The notes under the pieces: model-generated | Told to the model about the DNA's origin: nothing | What the model saw: the letters and a program-made list of their open reading frames with translations, nothing else | Databases searched by the model: none | NCBI GenBank assembly: GCA_016081115.2 | Contig: CM071936.1 | Span: 75,183,262 to 75,247,261 of the forward strand | DNA: 64,000 nucleotides | Origin: Rehmannia glutinosa | Taxonomy: Eukaryota; Streptophyta; Magnoliopsida; Lamiales; Orobanchaceae | Direction of reading: 5' to 3' | Translations under genes and position numbers: made by a program | Shown: positions 21,983-33,689 of the stretch, one piece after another | How positions within the stretch are numbered: position 1 is the stretch's first letter | Layout: every line of letters begins with the position of its first letter

Positions 21983-22240
21983 CCTGAACTGACTTAAGCA
22001 TTGGAGAGCCCTAGTCGAGGGCCACCCGTCTATCCTAATGTGTATTCTATTTCAGGTCATCCACTAAAAGTACAATAAGTGACCTCGAACCCTAGCCTCA
22101 AGTGGTGACTTCAGTTATACTGGTTTACTTAGTCAAATCAAGAGCAATAGAGTGAATCTATATTTGAGAAGTTCTATTTGGATGAGACTTATTTAGAAAC
22201 ATCTCCTATCAAGACTCTAACTGAGATATATGATTGATAT
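21983..22240 (+). repeat. LTR fragment (R/U5-like, Tat-type)
   Basis: Contains CTGACTTAAGCATTGGAG, a GGCCACCC stretch and TTTCAGGTCATCC, the sequence order seen in R/U5 of Tat-type LTRs. The same order with CTGACTTGAGCGTC occurs on the minus strand at 27640-27730. No termini were identified. Confidence 0.45.
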
Positions 22241-22708
22241 ATATATATAGGATTTGATTCAAATGGGACACCACTCCTTATATGAGACGGTGGGGACTAA
22301 TCCAAGCCACATAAATTTTTTGATTGATGGTATAGATTTAATGACCAAAAAAATAAATTAATTACTTAATTGATAATTATAAGGGTAAAATAGACATTAT
22401 ATATGATATCCAAAACTACCATAAACGTTTCCTACAAAATAGGGATTTGATTATTCACCTAATCAACAAAATCATGGGAGATGATTTGTAACAAATCGGT
22501 CAATTATCAGTATATCTCCCTCAATGTTAAAAAAAACCCTCCATTAATCTTCAAAGCAATCGTTGCTGGGAGTGATTTCTTTAGGTTGTTGGGGTCAATT
22601 TGTATTCAATAATTTCATGGTTAAAGTTGGCAATAAGTTGAGTCTATTATTCATGGTTTTATACCATCTAGTATTGATTTTCTATCTGAAGAATTATGTT
22701 ATATTAAT

Positions 22709-22940
22709 TTGCGAGCACAAGCCCGAACACGGTTACAGCGAGCACAAGCCCGAACACGGCTACGGCGAGCATAAGCCCGAATACGGTTACGGCGAGCACA
22801 AGCCCGAACATAAGGAAGGGATGGTTGAGAAGATCAAGGACAAAATCCATGGCGGTGAGGGCGGCGCCGAGCACAGCAAGGACGGGAAGAAGAAAGAGCA
22901 CTGACACGATCATGACAGCAGCAGCAGCGATAGCGATTAA
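22709..22940 (+). pseudogene. captured KS-type dehydrin fragment
   Basis: Encodes three to four copies of GEHKPEHGY, then a dehydrin K-segment-like helix HKEGMVEKIKDKIHGG, a glycine-rich linker and GKKKEH. A TGA (22902-22904) comes next, and the same frame then continues HDHDSSSSDSD to a TAA at 22940. The K-segment followed by a lysine run, histidines and a serine tract is the C-terminal layout of KS-type dehydrins (HIRD11-like), small stress-induced proteins that bind membranes and metal ions. The usual N-terminal start is not seen: upstream codons (22563-22708) are hydrophobic and unrelated. Local GC content is well above the surrounding AT-rich DNA. I take it as a host gene 3' fragment captured by element A; the TGA may be a mutation after capture. 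Confidence 0.75.
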
Positions 22941-23369
22941 ACCCTTAGTTTTCTCTCTAAGGTGTGTATGATCGTGTTGCTGGGTGTTATCTACTACTGG
23001 TTGCATATAAGGGAAAAGAAAGAAAATTGAGAAATTTCTTTGATAAAAACCCTTAGTTTTCTTGTTTGGTGTTTGGGCGAATGGGTCAATAATTATGTTG
23101 TATACTTAGTTTAGTTTTAATGCTTATTTAATACAATTTTATTGTTTTGTGCATTGCAGTTTTGTGTATCTTCAACATAGCTTAATTTCCATGGTAGCTA
23201 TATAATACAATTTTATGCATAATTAGTGCAGTTTTACTGCTTTTTTGAGGGAAAAAAAGATGTTTCCAGGTTTTTTTTTTTTTTGGGTGGAAAATGCTAT
23301 GTATATATCCTGTAAAATCAAAGCAAGAATGTATGTATACTCACTATAGATTTTATGTGAATTTAGTGA

Positions 23370-23900
23370 GATGTTAACGTAACACGATGTATAATTAGTG
23401 TAGTTTTACTGCGTACATAATATTAGAATGTTGTATAATTAGTGCAGTTTTACTGTGTAATTAGTATTATGATGTTGTATTGGAACGCATTAAATCCTTC
23501 CAAATAATTTAGGATGATATACAGTGTACATACTAAGTCAATAAGAACGTGTTTAATCCTTCCAAATAATAATGTTTAATCACTTTAACATTACTGTGTG
23601 GTTAAGAACGTTGTACTGTATAAATGTCGAAATTTCACTTTATAATATTTATTTCACTGTGTATTGAAGTGCAATTATTTTATACAAAAAAATAAGAACA
23701 TGTTTAATCCTTCTAAATAATATAGGATGATATACAATATACATACTAAGTCGATAAGAACGTGTTTAATCCTTCCAAATAATACTGTTTATTCACTTTA
23801 ATATTACTGTGCGGTTAAGGCCTGTTCACTGTATAAAAATCTAAATTTCATTGTACTATATATTGATTTCACTGTGTATTGAATTGCATTTTTTTTTTAT
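23370..23900. repeat. internal repeats of element A
   Basis: Repeated phrases GTATAATTAGTGCAGTTTTACTG and GTTTAATCCTTCCAAATAAT (two to three copies each) with TTTCACTGTGTATTGAA variants. Non-coding, AT-rich. Confidence 0.6.
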
Positions 23901-24261
23901 GAAAAATGACACTATAATTTAGGAATGTCTGCCGTTTTTTTTGGGGCTTATTGGGTTTGATTTGGTAAGATTTTTGTTGCCATTATTTTGTGTTAATCAC
24001 ATTTTGAAAGGATATAACTCCCCCTTAAATTTAGGAGCCGAAAAAGGTAAAATAATACCTACCTTCTACACTAAAATATAAAAGACATATTTGCCCTTAA
24101 TTAATAATTCGAAAATAATATAAATTACCATTTTAAACTCTTGCATTAACTAATTGCCTAAAATAATGAGATTAATCTGAATCATCCAAAAGATCAATCC
24201 AACGGTTATAATAAATCCCCACTGTCTCTATAAGGGGGGTTGTCCCATTTGAACCATCCCC

Positions 24262-24292
<31 letters not shown>

Positions 24293-24299
24293 ATATATT

Positions 24300-26848
24300 A
24301 ATATATGTCTCTATAATATCAGTCTAGGAAAATATACGTCTCTCACATAACAGAAAAATAATCTCTCTTAAAATTTATTTGTTTTCTTCTTGGAGTATCA
24401 CCAAAAATATCCATGGGTCTAAGGTATGTGTTTATTCGGTGATACTCTAGTAGAATCTATTGGAGTGTGGTACGAGAAGAATTTGTTGTAAATTGTTTGT
24501 AAGATTGTTGGAACAAGAGAAGAACAAGGTATATCAAAGCACCATCGAAAGGAGGCTAGTAGACAAGTCGTTAAAGATCAACGACTCAGAGACAAACAAA
24601 TTGACTGATTTATCTGACCAATCAAAATATAAAGTTGATTCCTAATTATGTAGTTATCTGCAAATATTTGTGTATTTGCTGACAATATATTTCATATTGA
24701 GCATGATATTAATGAGCGAGTAAACGAAGATCAGGTAGAGACAATTATTTAAGTTTTAGGTCTATAAATCTAAATATAACTTCACAAATTCGAATTTGAA
24801 TCTGGACAATAGTTTTGTTTTTTTTAAAAAAAAAAGGCATTATATTTAAATATTTAGAATATTCATAATTTTCTTGGCCGAGACACAATAAGGCTTCCAA
24901 TTCTAGAATTTTCACAAACTTTAGGGGAGATAATAATAACTAATTCAGCAAATGTTGGGGGAGCAGGGAATTAAAGGGAGACTATTCTTAGAATAGTAAT
25001 TAAATATTTTCCTGCCTAAATGATATTACCAAAAAAAAGTAATAAAATTATATTAAAAACAAGAAATAATAAATGTTTGGATTTAATTGTTTTTATAGCC
25101 AACTCTCTTTAAATAGATTATTTTTTAAAATTATATAGAATTATGTAAAATGAACTATCCAAATCGGTGGCATATCTTTGCATTACTTATTATATGTCAT
25201 TTTTCTTAGTTTTAAAAACTTAATAATTTTTTTAACCATTTTTGACGTATATTATATCTAATTAATCATTTTTTTATGGTCTTCAGTTTGATAGAAATAT
25301 TGCATATATACAAAAAATAAATAAACATAACAAATAAAAGAATATAAGATATACTTATCATTATTTTGTAATGAGCTTTTAAAGTTTATGTGTTCGTGCT
25401 ATTAGACGCTAATTTGTATATTTACGTATTTTGATCATTTATGATATATGTATAGTTGTTATTTAGGCATACCTCATATCTTCATAATTATATAGAATTA
25501 TATTTAAACTATTTAAGTTTAAATAAAAGTACTTATTTTAATTGTAGAAAATATCTTAAATATATATATATATATATCAAAATATTATGTATTATATATA
25601 TAAATACACAACATTATATATATTTATTTAAGAAAAAATTAGTTTTTTAGTTCACACGAAATTTTATAATATTTTATATATATAGAAAATTACTTTTTAT
25701 ATTAACGTATTTTTCATGTAAATAGAAATTATTTTTATATTTATCAACTTATTTTGATATTCAACTTTTAAAGTATACAATGACCATTAGATATAATATT
25801 TTCTGTTTAATATTTTTGTGATATAAAAATAGAATAGGTTTTTTTAATGTTTTATTTTTCCCTGAAATTATGTTGTTGAGTATGTTTTTGTTTGATCTCT
25901 TTAATAATTATGATAATTGTTCAACTTTCAAAATACTAAAAAATATGGAATTCGAAATATTTTTACTATTGATTGTACTGAAAATACAATGTATTAAATA
26001 TTTAAAAACATTGGGCAGTTAGGACTTTTTTTTTAAATATTTATTTTCTTATAGATAAACATGTTCTATAAATAGATACAATCCACATTCACAAAATTTG
26101 TATCAACCAAAATATATTTGTATTTAAAGAGGTTTTTTCATAGTTTTTAATAATTTATTTTTCTATAGTTTAATGGGATGATTTATAATGAAATTAACTA
26201 TATTTATATTTTAATTATCTATTAAAATTTTAAACTTTTTGCAAATTACTAAAAAATATTTTTATAAAATTAAAGTTCTTGCACCGCACGGTCCGAAACA
26301 TACCAAATTAAATAAAGAAAAATAATTAGAATAGCCAAATAATACAATGCAATCCCCACAATAAAATTTCAAAAAACTATAAATTGATATAACAACATGA
26401 ATAAGTAAAATTATTGTGCGTAGTTCTCATATACATGCATTAATTTTTAGTTTATTGCACAACCAACTTTGCAAAAATTGTTGCTTCTAATTCACACATA
26501 TGAACAACTTTCGAAAATAATTTTGCATGTGAATTAGCTACTACAACCTTGAAAGAAAATTATGGCACCAATTTTCACACTTATTAAGAATCTAAACATA
26601 ACTAAAATGAAATATGCGAAGAAGTTGTGCCGTGTACGATTTTATGAAAAATTAGTTTTAATTTCGAAAATCAATGGTTTTGAATGTATTTTTTTCCAGG
26701 ATTCTCATGTATGATATTTTTTTTCTATTTGACTTCATGAAGTTGTCTGATGATATTTTAAAATTATTACAATGATGAGATATAACTCACATAACTATTA
26801 GAAAATTGCACATGTCACAATGCAAAAAGGAGGCCTCACAAATATATA
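24300..26848. other. gene-poor AT-rich region, possibly a non-autonomous Helitron body
   Basis: No coding region supported. The 3' end of a Helitron lies at 26849-26876, so part or all of this stretch may be its body. The 5' TC terminus was not identified with confidence; TCTCTATAATATC near 24307 is a weak candidate because the base before it is not A. Confidence 0.4.
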
Positions 26849-26876
26849 CCCGTGCGATGCACGGGTTAAATGCTAG
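26849..26876 (+). mobile_element. Helitron 3' terminus
   Basis: A perfect hairpin CCCGTGC-GAT-GCACGGG (26849-26865), seven bases later CTAG (26873-26876), followed by T. This is the standard Helitron 3' end: short GC-rich hairpin, then CTRR, inserted before T. The reverse orientation has no CTAG at the matching place, so the element reads on the plus strand. Confidence 0.75.
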
Positions 26877-27490
26877 TTTGTGTTCTTAAATAAAGGGCAA
26901 AAGGTTAATTTGCAAATTAAGTTAAGATTCTCAAACGGACATTAATACTAATGAATGTGGATATAATATTCAAAATATGAAGAATCGACATCAGTATTTA
27001 TTACAAAAATTTAATAACGACCAAAAGCAAGTGGAAAAGGAATATAATCAAATCTTAGCTGATATTCTTTTAATTGATCTATTTTTTTTCCCCTACAAAA
27101 CAACATTTGAAAAACATAAATTAATCCCACTTTGACTGAAGCTGCTACCCTAGCCGTCTAAAGTAATGTTGTTCACATGGAAGCATGTGCAGAAACTCTT
27201 TACACATTTGTTTTTTCTTCTTCAGAAAAGATAGAATCCAATTCAAAACAATAGTAATTTTTTTTTTTTTTTTTTTGTGAATCAGTTACAAGCAACATTA
27301 TGTCAAAAAAAAAAAAAAAATCATTTCATCCATAACTACTAATTAACAAATAATATATCTTCAGTAATTAATTTCGACTCTCTGTATTACGAACCCAAAA
27401 TCTTTAGAATTTTATACACTTCAATCTTGCTATTTGAACTCCACCACGTATAGGGAGTATATGCAAAAACTTATGTTTTTGAAAGAAGTG
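26877..27490. other. no gene seen; homopolymer runs
   Basis: AT-rich sequence with a run of T near 27260-27277 and a run of A near 27306-27320. Nothing else recognised. Confidence 0.5.
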
Positions 27491-27499
27491 ATTTATTGT

Positions 27500-28070
27500 A
27501 GTAGAAGTATAAATAGTTGAGAATCAAACGTTAGTGGTTGATGCTACTTTTTAGGGCAGATCACTCCAAGTCAAGGTAGTTGAATTAGTCCAAGTCTTCT
27601 TCTCTCAAAGTTAGAAGTCTTCAGGGATGGGAGCTTGCCTGCAATACCAGCAAACTTTAGACAGGCCCTGGGGTTGTCCCAAAGAGGTCCTTTTGACGCT
27701 CAAGTCAGCACGGTGAACGAGAGAGAATATTAAATAATGTAGAGAATACTGAATACGAATTATGTGTGATTATGAGAATAATAGAGATTATAACTTACAA
27801 ATGAGATGAACGAACCTTTATATACCTGGGTAGCGGGTCTTGTGGGCCGCATAGGAGAAACGGCTCGTGGGACCGATTCCAACCTCGTGGGTCCGGGTTA
27901 TTCCAATCAGTAACCCACTAATTAATAGACAATTAATGGGATCAAATAAATATGATAAATTGAATTATAATAATAATAATTAAAGGACATTTTTGACCCC
28001 AGTATAAGCCTCCCAGCTCTGGTCCTGCGGGTAGCATGGAGCAGCGCGGTAGCTAGATTTATATCGCATT
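27500..28070 (-). repeat. LTR fragment, Tat-type, minus orientation
   Basis: On the minus strand a TATATAAAGG box (27815-27825) is followed about 110 bases on by CTGACTTGAGCGTC and a run ending TTGCAGGCAAGCTCC (to about 27640). This matches the R/U5 order of the fragment at 21983-22240. Termini not found. Confidence 0.5.
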
Positions 28071-28159
28071 TGGCTTGTCTTATTCCTTATCTTGTCTTGT
28101 CTTGAATTCCTTTGTTATTCTTACACAAGGACAAGCTTGCGAATAGTACTTTGACCATG

Positions 28160-29105
28160 TCTTCAGGAGGTAAAATTTATCTCTCTACTTCTCTCATAGT
28201 TTAAATTTTCTTGCTTGGTAAAACACTTAGTGAAATCTTGTTGAGAGTTGAGGAGAATGTCTATGGAAAGTTGAAGTGGGGAGTGGGATGAACCAAATAG
28301 TGAGGAGAGGGAGGAGAGCCTGGGAGATGGGGAAGGGCGCTCTTCAAGGGCACGCCCGTTCGCCCTTCCGTGCAGGGAAGGGCTGGCAGCGCGAGCCCCC
28401 TAGCCTATTCATCCTTGCGCGTTTCTCCGTCTCCTCCAGAGTTACTTATATTTTAAGTCGGATTTTTGGATCCCGGCTTTCATCAGTTGCTCTTGGGGGC
28501 CAGGGCGTCATTATCCGGTCAGCTTCGAGTTCCGTTATTCCATTCTCACCTTTGCCCATGGGTTTCGATATTCCACTTTTAGCTCTGGAGCTATGTTTTG
28601 CCGGCAAGGGATACGTAGAGCTTTAGTCAGGTTCAGGCCCGAGCAAGGAGGCTCATGAGGAAGAGTCTGAGGGGAAAAGTCTGGATGAGGTCCCTCGGCC
28701 TAAGTATCAGCATAAGCCTCCACCCGAATGTCGAGTTTGTCGTCTCAAGAGAGTTAGTCAGTAGGGTCACTTCCCGGTGTTTTCACATATTTAAGGAATG
28801 GTTGGAGCTTCCCTCGGAGTTTTGTATGTTGCTTCCGCGTCCGAATGAAAGGCTTATTCATCCAGCGAGGGCTTTATCATGTTATATTTATATGCTTTGT
28901 TTGCTAGTTTCACAATTCCCCTGGACAATTTTCTTGTCGAGATCCTTAGATCGATAGGGGTATGCATCGGTTAAATGGTTCCCCAGGCTTATGTGTGCAC
29001 ACGGGTTAAATAGTTTTTATTTCTTTCCTCGCCCCCAGTCCAAATTCCTTACGTGGCTTCCTTCCCCTGGCGGGTTGTGGAAGGAGTACTTTTTCTTTGT
29101 GAGGA
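28160..29105 (+). pseudogene. decayed gag-like gene (putative gypsy-type transposon domain)
   Basis: Reading across frames, 28640-29105 shows the order of the plant domain often annotated putative gypsy type transposon: LLPRPNERLIHPARALS, then the FRxPL-like and FPRLMCAHG regions, ending in LPSPGGLWKEYFFFV. The front part (28276-28626, 116 open codons) has no recognisable motif. Frames shift at least twice. In plants this domain is found as a gag-related protein of Tat-type elements, which fits the Tat-like LTR just upstream, although that LTR points the other way. The homology stops at 29105 where another LTR-like sequence starts. Confidence 0.5.
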
Positions 29106-29109
29106 ATAA

Positions 29110-29840
29110 TTGATGTGTGTAAAATATACGTGCATTTTGGGGCTTAAAATGATATATATTTGATGCATTTGCACACATATTTTGTATGTTTTTACTTAGT
29201 TTCTTTAAAAGGGCATGATACTGCGTATTCTTGTAATTTTTACAGGAAATGGAGCTTAAAATGAAGAAATATCAATTGGAATGCCCGGCTAAGATTGACA
29301 AGTGCGAAAAGAAGATCAAAATGACAAACAAAATGGACAAAAACACTTCACACAGTAGGACCGTGTGGTGTCACACGGCCGTGTGAAAATGCCGGTGTGA
29401 AATGACACAACCGTGTGAAGTGGAAAAAAACAGGGGACGAAACCAGACCCACACGGCGAGACCGTGTGAACCCACACGGGGGTGTGAGAAAGGCTGAGCA
29501 ACAAACCACACAGCTGTGTGGTACCACATGGTCAGGCCGTGTGGGACTCTGCCAAGATGCATTTTTCGGAGTTCTTTTTTCGTTCCAACTCTACAAGTAA
29601 TCTCTCCAAGCATCTATAAAAGGGACCAAAGGCTTGCACGAAAATACATCACTTCATACAGAGCAAACACATCAAATTACACAGGAACGCAAGAATCGAA
29701 GTTCTTCTAAGAGAGTAAGGCTAGGTCGCGAAGAACACCACAAGGCTTTTGCATCTACGGGAGCACAAGAGCTTCGAAGACTTGGAAGGAGAATCCATCT
29801 TGATAAGAAGGGGTGTTCTTTCTATGTCTAGATCTCTTGT
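29110..29840 (+). repeat. probable LTR (solo or truncated) with CACACGGCCGTGTG palindromes
   Basis: Starts TGATGTGTGTAAAA right after the gag-like homology. It has a cluster of palindromic motifs built on CACACGG and CCGTGTG (about 29340-29545), a TATA box CTATAAAAGGG (29607-29617) and AGCATCT just before it. These are LTR traits. The right end is not proven; no primer site follows. The palindrome cluster is like that in the CRM-type LTRs at 56 and 62 kb. Confidence 0.5.
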
Positions 29841-29849
29841 CTGTGCTTA

Positions 29850-30148
29850 AACAATGTCATAATATTGATTTTGAATTTGTCTATAAGTTTGAGAAAAGAT
29901 AAGTGTTTTGAGAATAAATTGTATGGAAGAATAAATTGTGTGTATAATAAACAAATATTCATTATAAGACTCAAATAAAATAAATAAACAGTCCAATTAA
30001 AAATATTCTCTTATTATCTGTAATTTAACAAATTAACTATGTCGTAAAATCATTAATAAATTTTTAATTCTCCTTTATTATTCCGTAAAATAAACAAATA
30101 ACATGATTAATAAAATTCTTATAAAGGCATAAAAATTTGGGTCGTTAC
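29850..30148 (-). repeat. gypsy LTR terminal fragment
   Basis: On the minus strand it begins TGTAACGACCCAAATTTT, a start common in Tekay/Del-type gypsy LTRs. The rest is AT-rich and no internal domain follows. Confidence 0.4.
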
Positions 30149-30559
30149 ACTTGTGTCCTTTGTTTTGATAGATTTGTTGGAAATGACAAAAGAGAGTAGG
30201 AAAAGGAAAGTCGCAGCTAATGAGTTGATTTTGAGACGGACGAAGGAGTTTGCTAAAATGAGTTAGGATCACAATGAAACGTTGTTGTTTCATACCTTTG
30301 ATCAAATTGTTGAATATTGTAGTATTTTATAGTCATTTTAAATCTGGTTGGTTTTGACGTACACGTGTAGTTGATATAGGAATGTTTTCTAGTTAGTGCC
30401 GTATTTATTTCATGGTTTTGGCAACTGTAAGTAGAATTCAATTTCTTTGTAAGCAATTTGTTTAGCATAAATATGTTATGGGATAGACGGGTACATGGAT
30501 ATCTTATATTTTTAACTTGTTTTCCCACGAAAAACTTGATCAAAAAGCACTATAACATC

Positions 30560-31400
30560 CTTACACAAGCAATTCTTTACACACCAATAAGCAATTAAGC
30601 ATATGTGATTGCAATAACCAATTTTTGCCTGAATGTTGAATTATTTGCTCGAAAAGCATTACAGCAGTCACAAATAAGCAGTACATAGTACGTCGTTAAG
30701 CAGTACAAATTTTGGTAAAAATTCATTCCGTCTTTTAGAGTCATATTTTCGTCACATTCCGTATCCAGTTCGGAATTGAATCCGATGTTATTTCAATATG
30801 TTGTTGCGGCACATGTGCAATGTCACCTGATTCAAACAAAATAAATAATTAAGCAACATTTAGAATATACATAAACATATATTTATGCACATGTAAGCAA
30901 AATTCTAGCCATAACTAAGCAAAGTACTGGGTTAAAAAAATAGGGACGTAATCAAAATTTTGAATACGTACAAGCAAGTATTCGTGCATATCTAAGCAAT
31001 ATTTTAGTATTACCCAAACAAATTTCTGGGTTGAAAAAACCGTTAACGATTGAATGGATGGGAGTCTATATAAGTATAAGTTTTTTATTTTTTGCATAAC
31101 ATGATAGTTCTTATCAAACAAACTATTACTAATGTGAGAGTTTAAAACACAGTAAAAACTAAGCAACATTTGCATACATGAGAGCAAGCATTTAAGAACA
31201 TATAAGCAACATTTTGACCATATCAAGCAATTGTTTTTTTAAAAAAATGAGAATGCTAAATGAATTTATGAATAACATGACAGTTTCTGCATATTTGCAA
31301 GCTTGTGGATAGTTACAAGCATGTACAAAAGCACAAATAAGCAACATGTTAATCATTTAGAAGCAAAGTTCTGGGTAAAGAAAAAATTGGAATGATGAAT
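30560..31400. repeat. dispersed ATAAGCAAC word repeats
   Basis: About a dozen copies of TAAGCAA or AAGCAAC at irregular spacing of 25-70 bases. The complement GTTGCTTAT is the repeated word of element D (41.2-41.7 kb). No coding region. This may be the 5' part of the PIF/Harbinger element that follows, or a separate decayed element. Confidence 0.55.
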
Positions 31401-31682
31401 CGATGCTTGGTTTAAAAAACAGCGAATCAAACTTTTAATGGATTCAGTAAAAATGGACAGCCTAAACAATCGAAACGCGAGAAAATGGTTAGCTTGGTGT
31501 TCATGAGTGTTGAAACATTCTTCGTAGGTGTCATCCAATTTTTGTTTGTTGCTTGTATTCTCAAACTATCGACTTGTATTTTGTGGGAGATGGTTTTCTA
31601 TGCAACATATTCGGTGGAGAAGGAGAGTAGAAGACTGATTTGATTTTGCTTACAGGATTGTGATTGCAACGTTGAATGAAGG

Positions 31683-31985
31683 ATGCCACCAATTGTGGGT
31701 AACTCCCCTATTTTCATGGATTCTATTGCTGAAATTGCAACTGACATTCGAAGAATGCTTAGGTTGATGGAGAAAAGGGAAAAAGATAGAGAGAAATGTG
31801 AAATGGAGAAAAAAGAATCAAAGGACAACAATAATATATGGAATGCAATCAAAGAAACTCCAAATTTAGATGACCGCACACGTTATAGAGCACCTGCATT
31901 CATCCATAAGTTTGGAATGAAAGAAGCTTTTCTCAAAATGTCACTTCAAGAGCGTCAAGAGTGGATGAAATATAATGTGGAATAG
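31683..31985 (+). CDS. PIF/Harbinger ORF1, Myb/SANT-like C-terminal part
   Basis: A 100-codon frame, read from ATG at 31683. A charged coiled-coil-like segment (MEKREKDREKCEMEKKE) precedes NIWNAIKETPNLDDRTRY and ends with AFIHKFGMKEAFLKMSLQER-type residues, the C-terminal signature of the plant Myb/SANT-like DNA-binding protein encoded as ORF1 of PIF/Harbinger elements. In active elements ORF1 is a partner of the transposase, helping it bind DNA and enter the nucleus. The Myb/SANT helix bundle itself would lie upstream and is not seen, so this is a truncated protein or a last exon. The transposase gene starts about 290 bases downstream on the same strand. Confidence 0.6.
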   Translation: MPPIVGNSPIFMDSIAEIATDIRRMLRLMEKREKDREKCEMEKKESKDNNNIWNAIKETPNLDDRTRYRAPAFIHKFGMKEAFLKMSLQERQEWMKYNVE

Positions 31986-32249
31986 GTCTTTTCTTATTTA
32001 AGATAATTTATTGTCTTTACTTGTCATGCAAAAAATTATTTTTTGAATTTTTTGATGAAGCTTTGTTTTAGTTGTCATGATGGTGTGGAATTGCTACTTT
32101 GGATTATTATTATTTTTTTTTTCATAGAAATGTGAACAGTTTGATAACATATATTGTATTGTTTATGTTCTCGAAATGTAATGAATTTTTTTTCATGTGT
32201 TTTATATTATGATAACAACATATGTCTTTCTTGGTTGGAGGAAAAATGG

Positions 32250-33689
32250 AAAGTGGAATAAGACAAGAATATGAAGAAGAATTCTATGAGACTCTCAAGT
32301 TAGTTTTATTATCACTTCAAGCAATACTTCAAGTGTTGAATGATTTAATAGTGTTTATGCATGGAAGAAGTTATATTGAACGCATGTTCGTAGACCAATA
32401 AGTACTATTGGATCTGATTACATAAATAAAGTGTTAAATGAAGACCCTATGCATTTTAGACAGATATATAGGATGTACCCTGAAGCTTTTCTTAAGCTTT
32501 GTAATATCCTTAGAGAAAAAACACCTCTACGAGATACGCGGTATATTTGTGTTGAGGAAATGCTTGCCACTTTTTTGCTCACAGTTTGTCAGAATAATCG
32601 GTATTGTGTTACTCGAAAAACTTTTGGTAGAGCATATTCTACTGCAAGCAGAAATTTTAATAAAATATTGAAGGCTTTAAACACAATCGCATCTACTATG
32701 ATGGTCAAACCTGGAGTTGTCGTGCCAAGCAAAATAAGAGAAAGTACAAGATTTTATCCTTATTTTAAGGTAATTATTCAACATTCTTAGTAAAATTTAC
32801 TTGTTATAACTATTTCACAATAATATAAAAATATTGTGTGAAATATATTTTGGACATTAGGATTGTATTGGAGCAATTGACGGTACACATGTACCAGCTA
32901 TAGTATACGGGCGGGATGTGAGCTCCTATCGCAATCGGCATGGAATAATATCACAGAATGTATTGGCAGCATGCACTTTTGATTTAGAATTCATTTATAT
33001 TCTTAGTGGATGGGAAGGTTCCGCTCATGATTCAAAATTATTGAACGATGCATTAACAAGAAGAAATGAGTTAAAAGTTCCACGAGGTAAACATTGTTAC
33101 TCTTTATTCCTTTTGTTTTGTAGTTGAATCACAAGTTTTTTTTTTTCTGCGTATGAGTTATTTTTCTTGGCTCAAGTTAATATTATATTTGTTGTACTTT
33201 ATATTTAGGGAAAAGTTTTTTGTGGATTGCGGATTTCCAAATCGTCGTCAATTTTTGGCTCCATTTCGAGGTGTGCGATATCATCTCCAAGATTTTGGTG
33301 GAGAGGGTCGTCATCTCGAAAATGCCCGCGAACTATTTAACCTGCGCCAGGCTTCCTTGAGAATTGTAGTTGAGAGATTATTCGGTATATTCAAATCACG
33401 ATTTGCAATTTTCAAGTCGGCACCTCCATTTCCATTCAAAACACAAGCAAAGTTAGTATTGGCTTGTGCGGGGCTGCATAATTTTCTTAATAAAGAGTGT
33501 CGATCTGATGAATTTCCTATTGAACCAGATGACGAGGATTTATCTCAACCATCTTTATTAACGGAAACTGAAGATGAAGTGGATATTCTTCAAACTCAAG
33601 AAGAACAAAGAGAAAATGCAAATGAATGGAGAAATAACATAGCTCAGGAAATGTGGAGACATGCCTTAAATGAAGATAATAGAGATTGA
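32250..33689 (+). pseudogene. PIF/Harbinger transposase (HARBI1/ALP1-like), nearly complete
   Basis: DDE endonuclease gene of a PIF/Harbinger element. An ATG near 32250 opens a short frame that breaks near 32390. The main frame then gives NEDPMHFRQIYRMYPEAF, TRYICVEEMLATFLLTV (DNA-binding helix region) to PYFK. An intron with GT-AG ends spans 32770-32860. Exon 2 (32861-33086) has the first catalytic Asp in GAIDGTHVPA and the second in GSAHDSKLLNDAL. A second intron spans 33087-33208. Exon 3 has FVDCGFPNRRQFLAPFRGVR, the catalytic Glu in VVERLFGIFKSR and an acidic tail, ending at 33689. The join into exon 3 is one base out of frame (T run after AAAG), and the N-terminus has one frameshift; otherwise the triad and all main blocks are intact. 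A recent, barely inactivated copy. Confidence 0.85.

Larger units (their letters stand above)
22249..24262. mobile_element. Mutator-like TIR element A carrying a dehydrin fragment
   Basis: Both ends carry the local TIR consensus. The left reads AGGATTTGATTCAAATGGGA; the right, inverted, reads GGGGATGGTTCAAATGGGA. Both continue with a GAGAC-GGTGGGGA block, about 60 bases of matching inverted repeat. TA-rich runs flank both sides. The interior has a dehydrin fragment near the left end and a repeat-rich right part with TTGTATACTTAGTTTAG at 23097, a word shared with elements B and C. No transposase is encoded. It belongs with elements B, C, D and E further on. Confidence 0.75.

Noticed and set aside
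22704..23006. 100-codon minus-strand frame with hydrophobic and repeated residues
   Set aside because: Antisense of the dehydrin repeats; the sense strand has the recognisable protein.
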